64,000 bases of DNA from Aplectana chamaeleonis (taxonomy: Eukaryota; Nematoda; Chromadorea; Rhabditida; Cosmocercidae). Both the position numbers and the translations under genes were made by a program. Shown piece by piece: positions 34,392-45,808 of the stretch; position 1 is the stretch's first letter, and each line of letters begins with the position of its first letter. The stretch spans positions 496,001 to 560,000 of the forward strand of contig JAPDOI010000296.1 of the NCBI GenBank assembly GCA_029168955.1. The letters are read 5' to 3'. Below the pieces are notes generated by a model that worked only from the letters and a program-made list of their open reading frames with translations, had not been told where the DNA came from and did no database searches.

Positions 34392-34961
34392 CTCTCTAGA
34401 AAGCGCATTTTTGATCGGCTCGAAGACTTTGTCACAGGAGACGAAAAGTGGTGCTTGAACGTCAACATATCGCGTAAAAGGACGTGGACGGATGTTGGGC
34501 AAGTAGCGCGGACCACGCCGAAGCCGGAAAAGCACCAGCGGAAGCTGATGCTTTACGTTTGGTGGGAAATTCGCGGATCAATTCACTAGAAGCTGCTTCC
34601 ACAGAACACCACAGTGAGCGCCGAGGTCTACTGCTTATAGCTGGTACGTTTGGCCGAGGCAATACGCATTATTCACCCTGGGATGAACACTGCTCGCCTT
34701 CTTCATGACAATGCTCGGCCACACGTATCTCGGATAATGCGACAGAAACTGCTGGACCTGGGCCGGAAAGTTCTTACTCGCTCTCCATATAGCTCAGATC
34801 TTACCCCTTCCGAATACCATCTGTTCCGCTCAATGCAGCACTTTAAGAATGGGAAGCAGTTCACTAGCGATGGCCAAGCCAAAATGGCCTTAGAAGAATA
34901 CTTTGAATCGAAACAGCCAGAGTTCTACGCGTCGGGAATTCATGATCTGCCCAATCGGTAA
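34392..34961 (+). pseudogene. Mariner transposase pseudogene (C-terminal half)
   Basis: The frame begins just before DRLEDFVTGDEKWCL and runs through the linker missing from the other copy, then KLMLYVWWEIRGSIH, stop, AEVYCL, stop, [38 protein letters not shown] and GIHDLPNR, ending TAA at 34959-34961. All three catalytic Asp are visible. Two TAG stops sit at the same codons as in the copy at 31900-32817, whereas the third stop of that copy is a Ser codon here. The N-terminal DNA-binding half is absent. Confidence 0.92.
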
Positions 34962-34974
34962 CGAAGGATCCTTG

Positions 34975-35260
34975 AATGTTTTCGACTAAGCTGATTTTTT
35001 AAAATTTCGAATAATCGAGTTTTCGACTAATTCGAATTTTCGAAATCTCGAGTAATCGAGTTTTCGACTAAGTCGATTTTTTAAAATTTGGAATAATCGA
35101 GTTTTCGACTGAGTCGATTTTTCAAAATCTCGAGTAATCGAGTAGTCGAATTGACTCGATTTTTCGAATAATCGAATGGCAAAATTCTAGACTAACTCAA
35201 ATTTTCCAAATTTCAACCATTGAGTTTCTGAAACATCTTATATCGACTGTTCTAACCGAA
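34975..35260. repeat. TCGA-rich tract (right arm)
   Basis: Repeated TTTTCGACTAAGTCGATTTT and AATAATCGAGTTTTCGACT units, next to the mariner terminus. Mirrors 31690-31880. Confidence 0.6.
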
Positions 35261-35773
35261 CCACTTTTACTGCTTCGAGTCTTTGATTGAAAGTATATCT
35301 AGCAATGAAAAGCGTCATCTTACACAGTTGGACGGTTAGAACCAACATCATTTTTAACGTCGATTGGTAATTTTCATCGACCAAAACAAAGTTCCATTGT
35401 TGGAGAGAGGAATCTAAGCCTCAGTTTTGGTTCACTATTTCTGGTGAACGCAGGGGACCCCAACCCGACAGACTCGGCCACGCCCGGAGAAACTAAATAA
35501 ACACATGCCGTGACGAATCCTCTAGCCCCTCATCTTTAAAGGCAGCGTTCACGTTGATCATCCTCGTTGACTTTCCACAGTGAAATGATAGGCAAGAAGG
35601 ATCCTAGGCTACCAGTGTCGAAAGAACGGTAGAAAACGAGCCAGGAGTGACAAAATAGTGGCTGCGAACAAGCGTTTTGGTGCCCCAGACACGCCTGGTG
35701 CCCCAGATCAGTCCCCTTGGAATGAACAAATGAAGACTCAGATCACAGGAATGATCAAGTGAAGGAAGTGCTG

Positions 35774-37440
35774 AAGTACCGACGGCGAGGCCGGCGACGT
35801 TCCAACCGATGCCAGTGAGGTCAGTACAAAAAATGAGCAATCGGCGCAAATCTGCATCGTGCACTGCGTTCCGACCGAAATATGGAAACACTGCACCCTT
35901 CCTATTGGAGGAGTTCAGAACATTTCTAGGAAGTTTCCTCGTCTGGTTTTCCAACTCATTCTCTTTCTTACTTAATCACAGAACGGTTTGAAGTTTTCGG
36001 AATAAGACCTAGTCTTGCACCTTTTTTATGGGACATGAGATCTATGTAGCTCTAATGGGATACATATAACCCTCCACAGTCGTAACTTACCCCATGGTAA
36101 GCGTTGCATCTATGTATGAAAAATAAGTTCAGACGATGCCAACTGTTTTCAGCTTCATCAAAGCTCTTTAGCAAATAGGCAATAACAAGAAAAACAACGA
36201 GATTTACATATTTTAACGTACGTCTACAGAGTGAGCTTGAGTGATCAGTGCCATAATTCTCTAGAATATCAGCAGATGTACTATAGATGTCACGTTATTG
36301 TCCCGAAGTGCTCGCACTTTTGGAGGATGAGAAAAACTCGGTTAGCATCGTGCTGACGTCACTCGTCTAATCGAGCGTCTCTCAATAACACACTTCGAAT
36401 GCAGGCTCTCGTTCCACTTTCCGAGAAAGCGGCAGACTCAAACTCAACTCAGGAACGTTAGCCTCTTTACATAGGCACTGTGTGCATTTGACTAGTCCAG
36501 GAAGGGTCAAGCAATAGTGGCAGTCGATGCATGACAAAGTAAGCTTCAATTTGGCTAGAGGTCAAGGGTTGGGAAGTTCAGCTTCGGCTTCTGTGCTGAA
36601 CTCTTCGTAATTTCTACTCCTACCCACCCCGTAAGAATTTGCAGTTGTACGATTTCAAATTGCTCCCTTTCTCATATTATCAACCTCAGATCTGAGCCCT
36701 CGATCAAGCGGCACAGGTCGAAATAATCAAGAAAAATCGCTTGTTTGTATTTTGGTGTTCCCTTGCCTTCAGCCGTAAGTCAGGTGCAGGGTAAAAGAGC
36801 TCGAGTTCGTAGTCCAGTGCTTACAGTCGAGGGCCGGAAGCGCGATTAATTCTTTTGGACCAAAACGCACGCGTAGTGGCAGGTTGCTATTACGATGTAG
36901 CCATAGCAGCACTGCGATATCGACTGAGGCCCAAATACGGAATGCGATTGACTGCACAGTTGTTGGAATGAGAATTGGGCAGAATAATCCTATCTCGGAT
37001 GATCATATGTAATGAATTGAACGGGTCACGGCAAAGCTTCAAAATGCTTCCTGCAAAAGAATTTTTCCTGTAACGGCTTGCCTACTAACCGATTGGGTAT
37101 ACAGTTATGCACGATTCAAGACAAAGCAGAAGGGGCTTGTACCTAAATAGGGGGCGAGATATAATGCTATTGGTGCTGGAACGCTTCGAAGAGTCCACCT
37201 AGGGCTGTTTGCACGGTGTGTTACAGAGTTAGGACAGACGAAAAACAGCTTTCTTTACTCCTTCTCACAAGATAAACTCCCTTCGGAGATAGTGGCCACT
37301 CAAAAGGAATTGTACATTTATGAAGCCAATTTTAGACGGAGAATCCAAACCTAGTTTCCCTAGCCGCCTAGAATTGCCTCAAACCAAGGTATAGGCGTTT
37401 CGAAAGCTCCGCGGATAGCTTAGGGCGATTTCAGGCTGTT
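35774..37440. other. Region without recognised gene
   Basis: No repeat family or exon recognised. A coding-biased minus-strand stretch at 36769-36957 gives no recognisable protein and has no splice support. Confidence 0.3.
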
Positions 37441-37444
37441 CAGC

Positions 37445-37525
37445 TCAAAACTTGCATAGTTAGTCCGTGGCTTGTTTCCTCAAAAACTAAACACTTTAAT
37501 TCAAACCGCGGCTGGCGCGGCGGTT
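37445..37525. mobile_element. Half of foldback MITE (GTCCGTGGCTTGTTTCC)
   Basis: One arm only of the 29890 family, ending TGGCGCGGCGGTTC where a TTAA element interrupts it. Confidence 0.55.
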
Positions 37526-37996
37526 CAAAGGCAGTGTTCACGTAGGAAAAATTGCATGTTTTTTTCGCTAAAACGCAAGCTTTGGGTCCCTCTAAGAAGA
37601 TTAAGAACGGAAGTGCGACGAAAAGCGGTCGGTAAGTGGGTGAAAATCTAGTGGGCCGCCAACCCATTGGGCCACTCCGCCCACTTCCTATAACATTTGC
37701 TCTGAATTCGTGGTTAGATGAGCGATGGTTTCCGATCAAAAGCCCCGTTCCTCCCTTCGTTCTCAACTTCTCTCTTTACTCAGGTCAGCTCGCACACATC
37801 GGCTGCAAAAAACGGGAGTTACAAGCCTCGGACAACTCGTCCACCATGCTTCCCTTGCTGAATTTCGAGGGGCCGTAACTATGTTACCAGGGGGTTTTGT
37901 ACGATTCCAGGGACATCATTGAAATCAGCATGGGGCCGTTTTCAAGATAGGCGAAAAAACAGAAAAACGATTCCTATCGTGAACACTGCCTTTAGA
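37525..37996. mobile_element. TTAA MITE, family B
   Basis: Ends TCAAAGGCAGTGTTCACGTA and ATCGTGAACACTGCCTTTAG. The left half matches 2616 and 29605, the right half matches 26992-27464. Confidence 0.75.
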
Positions 37997-38189
37997 TCTG
38001 ATCAGCGGGCAGGATCAGGCGTGGCAATGGGATCGGTCGGTGGAGAGTGCGGCCCCCCTCTCAGAAAGTGGCTCGTCACTGCGGCCCACCCCCTCCCCCT
38101 GCGCGAACAAAAGTTCGAATTTTTCCCATTTATTCTCTACTTTTTTCGATTTTTTAAAAATTTATCAACATTTTCCTGGTTTGATGGCT

Positions 38190-39000
38190 AGTTCTCAGTT
38201 CAAACGAGAGCTAGTGGCCTCAAACTCGGGCTGTAAATAGTACTAGGGGTGAGCTTCAAAATAAACCCCACATGCACAGGATCTACGAGAAAATGTTTTT
38301 TCTGATACCCGACAGACATTCCGGAAGAGATTTTGGGCATTTTTGACGCGAAAAATGACGACTTGATCTGCTCCTTTTCGACTACTATGGGGTGGCAAGT
38401 TGTTCTACACAAAAAGTTGTACCAGAAAATGTCGCGCGATTCCTTCTAGGAGGGTTTACCGAGAAATTTCCTCAATGGAATAGTACCGGTTTTAGGGATA
38501 CAAATCCCATTGAACGAATTTCAGGTATCCCAGTGGCTCGTTCGTGGTTCAATCAAGAGCTAGGGGTCTCAAACTCGAGCTGTGAATATTTCTAGTGGGA
38601 AACTTCAAATTAAATCTTATATGGACAGGATCTACGAGAAAATTTTTTTCTCACACCTGTCAGCTCCAATCGCGGAAGAGATTTTGGGCATTTTTGACGC
38701 GAAAAATGACGCCTTGATCTGCTCCTTTTCGACTACTATGGGGTGGCAAGTTGTTCTACACAAAAAGTTGTACCAGAAAATGTCGCACAATCCCTTCTAG
38801 GAGGGTTTACCGAGAATTTTCCTCAATGGGACACTACCGGTTTTAGGGACACAAATCCCATTGAACGCATTTCAGGTATCCCAGTGGCTTGTTCTTGGTT
38901 CAATAAAGAGCTAGGGGTCTCAAACTCGGATTGTGAATAGTACTAGTGGGAAGCTTCAAAATAAACCCTATATGGACAGGATCTTTTTTTTTCGAGAAAA
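38190..39000 (+). repeat. 350-bp tandem repeat, about 2.3 copies
   Basis: ACAGGATCTACGAGAAAA recurs at 38276 and 38625, and ACAGGATC again at 38976, so the period is about 350 bp. Copies are about 90% alike by eye. The unit has frames resembling FSTTMGWQVVLHKKLYQKM, but stops break every long frame, so no gene is called. Confidence 0.8.
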
Positions 39001-39029
39001 CTTTTTTTCTTATTTCACTATTACAAGTC

Positions 39030-39330
39030 CGAAGATAAAACCCAACGAAAAAATTTTTTGGTGGCCAAAAAAGTAGGTCTCAAAATGTTGCAAATGTTCC
39101 AAAAATCAGTTCTAAATAGGTGGAAAACGACCTTCACCACCTCTGGACTCTGATTACCTGAGAAATTTTTTTCGGTGCCTAAAAGATAGGTCCCAAAATG
39201 TTGCAAATGTTTCAAAAATCATTTCTGTATAGGTAGGAAGCGATATTTTCTTTGACCTTCACCACCTCTGGACTCTGATCCCCTGGGAAAAAATTTTTAG
39301 TACCCAGAAAGAATGTCCCAAAATCCTGCA
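39030..39330 (+). repeat. Degenerate tandem repeat, about 115-125 bp unit, 2.5 copies
   Basis: CCCAAAATGTTGCAAATGTT and CTTCACCACCTCTGGACTCT recur at this spacing; the third copy is diverged. Confidence 0.65.
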
Positions 39331-39410
39331 AAAGCTTCAAAGGGATGAGTGATTTCTCCTATTCGCACTTCTTGCTGTTGCTATCTATCCATATTGCATC
39401 ACTTCAGTAT

Positions 39411-40070
39411 TTAAAGGCAGTATACACGCTCGCAAGCATAATCGAGATAACAGCATAGATAGGTCCGCACGGCCCGTACTATGTCGTCAACGACGTTTGA
39501 AGCGCTGAAAACTGTCCAGGATGACAATATTTGACAATGTTTGAGCAATCTTCCCTTCCACGCCCGTATTTTCACACAGCTTCGAGTACCAGAATGACAA
39601 TCGATATATGTGAAAACGTGTGATAATTGAGAGTGATAGCACTATCAAATGGGAGTGCGCGAGAGAAATAGCTTGGTTTACTTGAGTATAACATGTCTGC
39701 ATACCTATTGACTCTCGTCCACTCTCGAGAATGCCGCTCTACTTTGGCTGACCTCTTGAGATGAAGGATTTTATCAGTGCACAAACATGTTATATTGAGA
39801 TAAATCGAGTTTTTTCTCTACTGCACTCCCTTTTTATTGCGCTATCATTCTAAGTTATCACATGTTTTCTCAAGTTTCGATTCTCATTCTCGTACTCGAA
39901 TGGGAGTGAAAATACGGGCGTGCGAGACAGGACTGCTCAAACAATGCCAATTATTGTCATACTGGATGGTTTACAGAGCTTCAAAGGTCGCCGAAGACTT
40001 GTTAGGGGCCGTGTGTGCCTATTTATGCTGATATCCCGACCATGTCTGTGAGCGTGCATGCTGCCTTTAA
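39411..40070. mobile_element. TTAA MITE, family C (GACACGCTCG-type ends)
   Basis: Ends TTAAAGGCAGTATACACGCTC and GAGCGTGCATGCTGCCTTTAA. Longer than its relatives at 53247 and 55003. The interior carries an inverted pair (ATTGAGAGTGATAGCACTAT near 39626 against ATTGCGCTATCATTCTAAG near 39836). Confidence 0.7.
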
Positions 40071-40329
40071 ACAATCACGTGAAAAGTTCATGGCTATTTA
40101 CAGTTCACCGAATTTTTTGAATGAAAATTCTTATCTGAATGTCCGCACTTCGGTGGTTAAATATAAAAACTATAAAAAATTGAAATGAAGGCGATTTCGA
40201 AAGTCTTCAAAAACCTGGGAAACAAAACATTCTGCTGAGCGGAGCGGATCATGACTTCCACTCGTACACGGCCCAATTCTGCGGCCCCTTCCCACTCCGG
40301 GGCCTGCTAAACTGCGCCCCCCCTCCTCC

Positions 40330-40485
40330 CACACTGGGATCATCCCAGTGTACGCTTGACCCTGCCAGCGGGTGGCTGGTATGTAATTACCAGCCAGCCA
40401 CTGGTGAGATTCAAAGCGCCGAGCCAGCCGCGGTTTGAATTTAAATGTTTTTTTTTTGAGGAAACAAGCCACGGACCTAGCCATA
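40330..40485. mobile_element. Foldback MITE arm
   Basis: GCGGTTTGAATTTAAATG through GAGGAAACAAGCCACGGACC is the inverted arm of the 29890 family. Confidence 0.5.
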
Positions 40486-40497
40486 TGTGTGTAGGTG

Positions 40498-41467
40498 TTA
40501 AAGGCAGTGTTCACAATAATCTTCAATTTTGAGATTGTTCGCTATATTTATTAAGCGGCCCCCTCTTAGATTTAGAATGACCTAGAAATGGAGAGAAACG
40601 CACCAGAAGTACACGAAATCCTTAAAGGCACAGTACACCCTCAGACATGAGTTTTGTAATTTTTATCTGATTATGTAGTAGACCCCTTCTGTATAACACG
40701 TGCCGAGAGCGAGATCTCAATTCCTCCAAATAAGCGAGATATAAGCGACCACCACAGGCCCGACCTCCTTCACTCACCACCACGTGCCACACCCCTTACC
40801 AGATTTCTGAAGCTAATAGCGGCTCGATGAATGGATGAATTCCAACAAGTCGTCGTTCTTCAGTCCATTACCGAACTGTCTCCTTATCCTGCCTTTCTCT
40901 CACGCAACGATTGCGGATGAAGAGAAATACAGGCCCGAGACAACTCGTCCACCATTTTTTCTGCTCTCAAAATATAGGCATCTTTAAGGAGCCATAACTC
41001 TGTTTATAGCGGGTCTTAGACGAAATCAGAGATACCATTGTGATCAGCGTTTGACTCTCATCAAGATCAGCATAAAAACTGGAGAATAATTTTCTGGGTG
41101 TTTTGTGTCTTTAAGTATCACCCCGGCTCTTAATATCACAGAAAGTGTTTCTTGTGACAATGGAATCTTTTGTGGACCCGTCTCTTGCAATTCTCTACCG
41201 TCTATTGCTCCGTTCTTTCCTCAGGGCCCCAACTAATACTGCTTTCCCTGAAATATGCTTCCATTCTCGATTAACCCCGTTTTCAGTGGTGACAACCATG
41301 TTTATCCAACCGGACAACTAGTCCATGGTGTAGAATAATGTCACTGAAATATGACGTTTTAATGCGTTTCTCGCCGTTTCTTCGTAATTTTGGTAACACT
41401 TGGAGGCCAACGCATTGTTTTATGTGAAAAACTCGGGGACGAAAATCATCGTGAACACTGCCTTGAA
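40498..41467. mobile_element. Composite TTAA element X, copy 1, with insertion
   Basis: Outer ends TTAAAGGCAGTGTTCACAAT and ATCGTGAACACTGCCTTGAA. The outer element is interrupted at 40622 by a family A element, after which it resumes with GTATCACCCCGGCTCTTAA. Its partner copy is 47691-48672. Confidence 0.8.
40622..41114. mobile_element. TTAA MITE, family A, nested in element X
   Basis: Ends TTAAAGGCACAGTACACCCT and GGGTGTTTTGTGTCTTTAA. Removing it with one TTAA rejoins the outer element as ATCCTTAAGTATCACC. Confidence 0.8.
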
Positions 41468-41499
41468 ATAGTGTGTTGGACACCTGGAATTCGTTTGTC

Positions 41500-42029
41500 G
41501 ACGATGTTCCGAGGCTAACTGTGTGTAGGTAATGGTGGTTATGATTTCATTTAACTGGCGTACCCTACCTTGGTACTTATAAGTTCGAAAATTGGACTCA
41601 ATTTCGTATTCACCGCCCCAAATAACCCCGAAACAGAAGTTTTCAGCCAAACCAGAGATTTTGACTAAAGCATAGTATACCACCATAGCCTACCACAATC
41701 TATCAAAAATCGGGAAATGGACCTAATTCGTGTCAAGCACTTCAAATAACCCCAACAGGAAAATATTGAGTCAATTTCATCATGGTATTTCGGGAACTAT
41801 CTAGAATCGCGCATGCCCTCTAAAATTTCTACCCCATGTGAAGCCTGAGTCACATATGCCAAAAACATTCGGAAATCGACACATGAACCTCAAATCTTCG
41901 ATAAACACCTCAATTAACCACTATTGGAAAATTTTAAGACAGATTTGAACGATTTTCATAAACGCGCCTAGAACCGCCTCACTGTAACACGGTAAACACT
42001 ACACATTGGATCAGAATCAAAAAAAAAAT
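41500..42029. other. Region without recognised feature
   Basis: Loosely repeated sentences of AATCGGGAAATGGACC and CAAATAACCCC type suggest a decayed repeat. No gene. Confidence 0.3.
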
Positions 42030-42290
42030 CGGATACTCGGATTTCGGATATCTCAAAAATCAAAGATCGCAAATATCCGACTCAAACGGATAGATTCAAA
42101 ATAGCAACGTCGGATAATCTGAGTCATTCGGATAGGGAGGCTAAACGGATATTCGGATCTCGGATCAATCCGAAAATCACGTTTCTTCGGTGATTCGGAA
42201 TTTGGATCACTCGGATTTCGCCCTTTTTTCGGTGAGTCGGAATCCGAATATCCGAGTCGGATATCCGGTCGGATACAAGATGGTATAATT
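42030..42290. repeat. CGGAT-rich low-complexity tract
   Basis: Repeated CGGATATTCGGATTTCGGAT-like motifs on both strands. A similar tract lies at 44780-45020, on the other side of the hAT-like element. Confidence 0.6.
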
Positions 42291-42486
42291 CAAAAGTTCT
42301 TCCGAAAATCGATAGTCTGGCGAAAACCCTCGAAAAAAAAGCATTTTTCTACCTTACTATGATAGAAGATTTCATTGATGGTCATCTTTACCTCGGAATA
42401 TTTGCAAACCAAACAGATGTGATCACTTTTCACAATCTCATCAAAGAGTGTAATGTTGAAGCATTAGTATAAATGAGTATCATGAG

Positions 42487-43846
42487 CAGGGCTGTGCGGG
42501 AATCTTTTCCAAGATTTTCGGAAACGGAAACGGAAGAAAAATGGCCAAGAAACGCCGGAAACGGAAACGGAATTGACCAAAAATTATGGTTCGTCTTATT
42601 TTCACGTTTCGTCGCTGCTCATAGCTCGCATTCGATAACCTATGGTTTAGCGAATGAAGTAATAATTATTCAAACCACATAAAATCACTATGAAGCATTC
42701 CACGATTTCAAGCCCTCGCTCCTGAAAAATCCGAAAAGGCATTTTCGAAAATTACTCAGTATACGTAGCTGCCCTTTGAAGCAGTGTACAGCTTGTCCCC
42801 CCGAGAGGAGTTTAGGCTGTAACAGGTGTATGTAGATGAACGCTGGCGGCCGCGTTGCGTGTTCAGGGCTGACCAAATGTCGACCTTCAGATTCTCACCG
42901 GCGACTTTTCAAATTTTTTTGAACCTTGATTGCCCACCGGAGCGAATACAAAATCATCCAGAAAATAAAAGAAAACTCCTCGGCGAGCTAGGGAAATTCA
43001 CTTGTGATCTGCCTCTAACGCACAAAACCCCGAATCTCATCAGTCAGCGCTAGCAGTGCTATGATTAATCCCCTTAACGGTAAGAAATCAGTTGCCAAAT
43101 CGAGTTTGCAGTGGTTATTGGAGGTCCTCCATCATCGGATCCACTTCCACAGACTTTAATTGATTTTTGCAATAAAAATCAATGGAATCGACAGTTTCGA
43201 AAATTGACAACATTACACGGCGGCAATTTATATTGATAGAGGATTCTTAAATTCTCATAAGTGTCAAGTATGACCACTGATTTACCCCAATAAAGGGAAA
43301 TACCATCGCACTGCTAGCGTTGACCGATTAGATTCAGAGGTTTGTCTCTAACGCGCCGTGCCGCTGCTCGTGGCTACCTCCACCTGTCTTCGCTCAGAAA
43401 CATTCCTAAAGGACAAGCTGTACGTGCAAAAATCTTTCTTGTTGTTGTGTAGGTTTACAAACGAATAAGAACACTTTAGCGGAAAGCTCCACAAGAATCA
43501 CTATTTCTCGGAGAAATAGCTTTAGAAAACCTCAAAAAGCGGTCAGATCCCAGCCCCGCCTATTTTGTGCCATCATTCTGAAGGGGCGCTTTTTTAGAAT
43601 CTCAAAATTTTTGAGGATCTCAGCCAGGCTCAAATATTCGATCGAACACAAAATGTCGAGAGTGATTTTTAGCCCATCATAATGTCTTCAAACACGCTTG
43701 CCTAGACCCAACTCCATTACCCGTGCAGCACTGTTTCTTCCATTACCGGGCTCCAAAAGTCGGAAACGGAAGCGGAACTGAACAGTCCAAAAAACACCGG
43801 AAATACGGAAACGGAATCGGAAACGGAACAGATCCGCACAGCCCTG
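42487..43846. mobile_element. Non-autonomous hAT-like element with 8-bp target duplication
   Basis: Terminal inverted repeat CAGGGCTGTGCGG / CCGCACAGCCCTG, flanked on both sides by ATCATGAG (42479-42486 and 43847-43854). Subterminal GGAAACGGAAACGG repeats lie at both ends in opposite senses. Length is 1360 bp. An 8-bp duplication with CAGGG ends is the hAT signature. No transposase motif was seen inside. Confidence 0.9.
43035..43340. mobile_element. Foldback insertion within the hAT-like element
   Basis: CAGTCAGCGCTAGCAGTGC near 43045 and GCACTGCTAGCGTTGACCG near 43307 are inverted, with about 240 bp between; a nested insertion. Confidence 0.5.
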
Positions 43847-43984
43847 ATCATGAGTATCAGTCCTTCCCATCGAATTCGTAAATACTCGTGCGTTCTAATC
43901 CACTTAAAACAGGATAGCCTGTTCGATCAATACACATGGTTTTTTGGAGCCAATCATACCCTCAATGCGCCATAAGAGGTTTGG

Positions 43985-44290
43985 TATAGTTTTGCGACAC
44001 ACTGTCGCGTCGCTCTGCACAGTGACAGCGACCGCCTGTCGCGAAGCTACCACCCTTGAGACCTAGTGCATACTTCCCGTGACGAGCGACGCGACATAAT
44101 CCTGTCATCCAAATTGACCGGAAATCGATATTGCTAATATGCACAGTCGCGGTCGCGGAAAGTATGCACTAGGCCCTAAACCTATCGCTGTCGCCGTGCG
44201 CTGCAAGCTTCGGCCCACGACAGCGACAGTGGCAGCGACAGGCTTCGGCCCAGCAACGTCGCGCGATGGAAGTAATTTCGAACATTTTTG
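43985..44290. mobile_element. GCGACAG-rich foldback element
   Basis: CCTAGTGCATACTTCC near 44060 pairs with GGAAAGTATGCACTAGG near 44157. Repeated GCGACAG and CTGTCGC words. Relatives occur at 56315-56470 and 57518-57650 (shared ATCGATAT core). Confidence 0.6.
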
Positions 44291-44779
44291 TCGTTGTCGC
44301 TGCCGCCCCGCCGTAGTTTCTTTCTATTTGTTAATGATCCGTTAATCTTAATGATTGTCATCATGACAGAAATATGATTCGGCGACAAGTCATTGTCACG
44401 CCCACTTTCTCTCGCTTTGAAGGGCGCCGCCACAATTTTCGCATCGACGCCGCCCTGAAAGGCCCTATACTCGCACAGACAACTCAATCGAAGGGGATCA
44501 ATGTCAATTATGCGCAAAATCTGAATTGCTGATGCGCAGAAAACGCAGCGTGAATTTCACGATGCGCGCCAGTTGGATGTCTGCAGTATAACTACGCACC
44601 TGTATGGCTATTGTAGAATGGATTGTCGGGTCGTGAAATCAGATACCCTCTATAAAACGTCTGCCCTACGCTCTCTCACTGTCTCTAACCTCCGCTACGC
44701 ACCAGCATGCGTAGGAACCAAGTGAATTTCGCCATTTTATAGCCTGTACGCTTGTTTGAGTAACAGGACATACGGAATC

Positions 44780-45020
44780 TACCAATATCCGACTCGTTAT
44801 TCGATTCGAATCATGACATTTTGCGGATAATCGGTATCCGAATGATTATCCGTTTCATGGCACATTTCGGTGATTCAGATTTCGAATCAAACGGATTTTG
44901 GCGTTTTTTCGATGAATCGGATTTTGGATCATGCGGATTTTGACGTTTTTTCGGTGAATCGGATTTTGAATCATGAAAATTTCGGTTCATTCGGACGGAT
45001 ATCCGAAAATGAGTGAGTAT
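44780..45020. repeat. CGGAT-rich low-complexity tract
   Basis: Repeated GAATCGGATTTTGGATCATG-like units, partner of 42030-42290. Confidence 0.6.
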
Positions 45021-45179
45021 GTATAGTAAACACCGACCCAACGACAGAAAATAGGGGGAAAACTCATTTTACCCCTTCCACATAATACTAGGCCGCTAGG
45101 AAGAACATACCAAGATTCTAAATACGGTCAAAACCGGTTCTAGAAATGTGAATTTTATTAAAATGGCCACTGCCGCTAG

Positions 45180-45808
45180 GACTCAGACATTGGTGGGGAA
45201 TTCCCCGAGATCGAGGTTAGAATTTCCCTCGATACAATGGGGGAACTTCCCCCGAATTAGGGGGAATGCAAGGAGACCTTCCGAGAGCAGATCCTCCAAT
45301 GTTCTCCAGAGTGCCGGTCTTCCCCATGGTGTAGCAACTCAACATTCAATTTAATTGATTCATCAAAAATCAGCTCTCCAGAACAAACGACTTTCAACGG
45401 TTTCCTAGCCTTAGAAAGCTTGACTATGGCTAAAAATACCTCTGACAACGAATCACAGAGAAGCGTATTATTTTCCTTAAAATTTCCACGGAGATCCTGC
45501 GTATTCCTTGAGAGGCAGCGCTGCCCCCACGAATTGCAAAGTGCAATAAAACCTCAAGGCTGTCGAATTTGCATAACTGTATACGCTGTTTTGTTTTGGC
45601 GTTCATTATGCTCGGGGGAGGGGGGAGGGCAGGGAAACAACCGTGAGGCTAACTACCCTTGTTATCCCCCTCAAACAACTGCATTGAACACCTTTTGCTG
45701 TGATCAGTTCGACAGGAGACTAGTGAGACGTCCACTCCGGGGGCCTATTCTCCAATGCGAATATCAGGCCTATTCTCCATGTGAACAACCCCACCAATGT
45801 CTCAGAAT
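45180..45808. mobile_element. 630-bp terminal-inverted-repeat transposon, copy 1
   Basis: Left end ACTCAGACATTGGTGGGGAA, right end CCCCACCAATGTCTCAGA. It aligns in order with 50331-50979 (GGGGGAACTTCCCCCGAAT, ATTATGCTCGGGGGAGG, GACGTCC). The 154-residue frame across it is not conserved between copies, so it is non-autonomous. Confidence 0.75.

Larger units (their letters stand above)
34388..35773. repeat. Right arm of large inverted duplication
   Basis: Mirror of 31175-32403. It begins inside the mariner frame immediately after a MITE terminus and ends inside a family B element (GAAGGAAGTGCTGA then unrelated sequence), whose counterpart continues in the left arm's neighbourhood. Confidence 0.85.

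Noticed and set aside
34392..34961. Active mariner transposase
   Set aside because: Catalytic residues are visible, but the DNA-binding half is missing and two in-frame stops are present.
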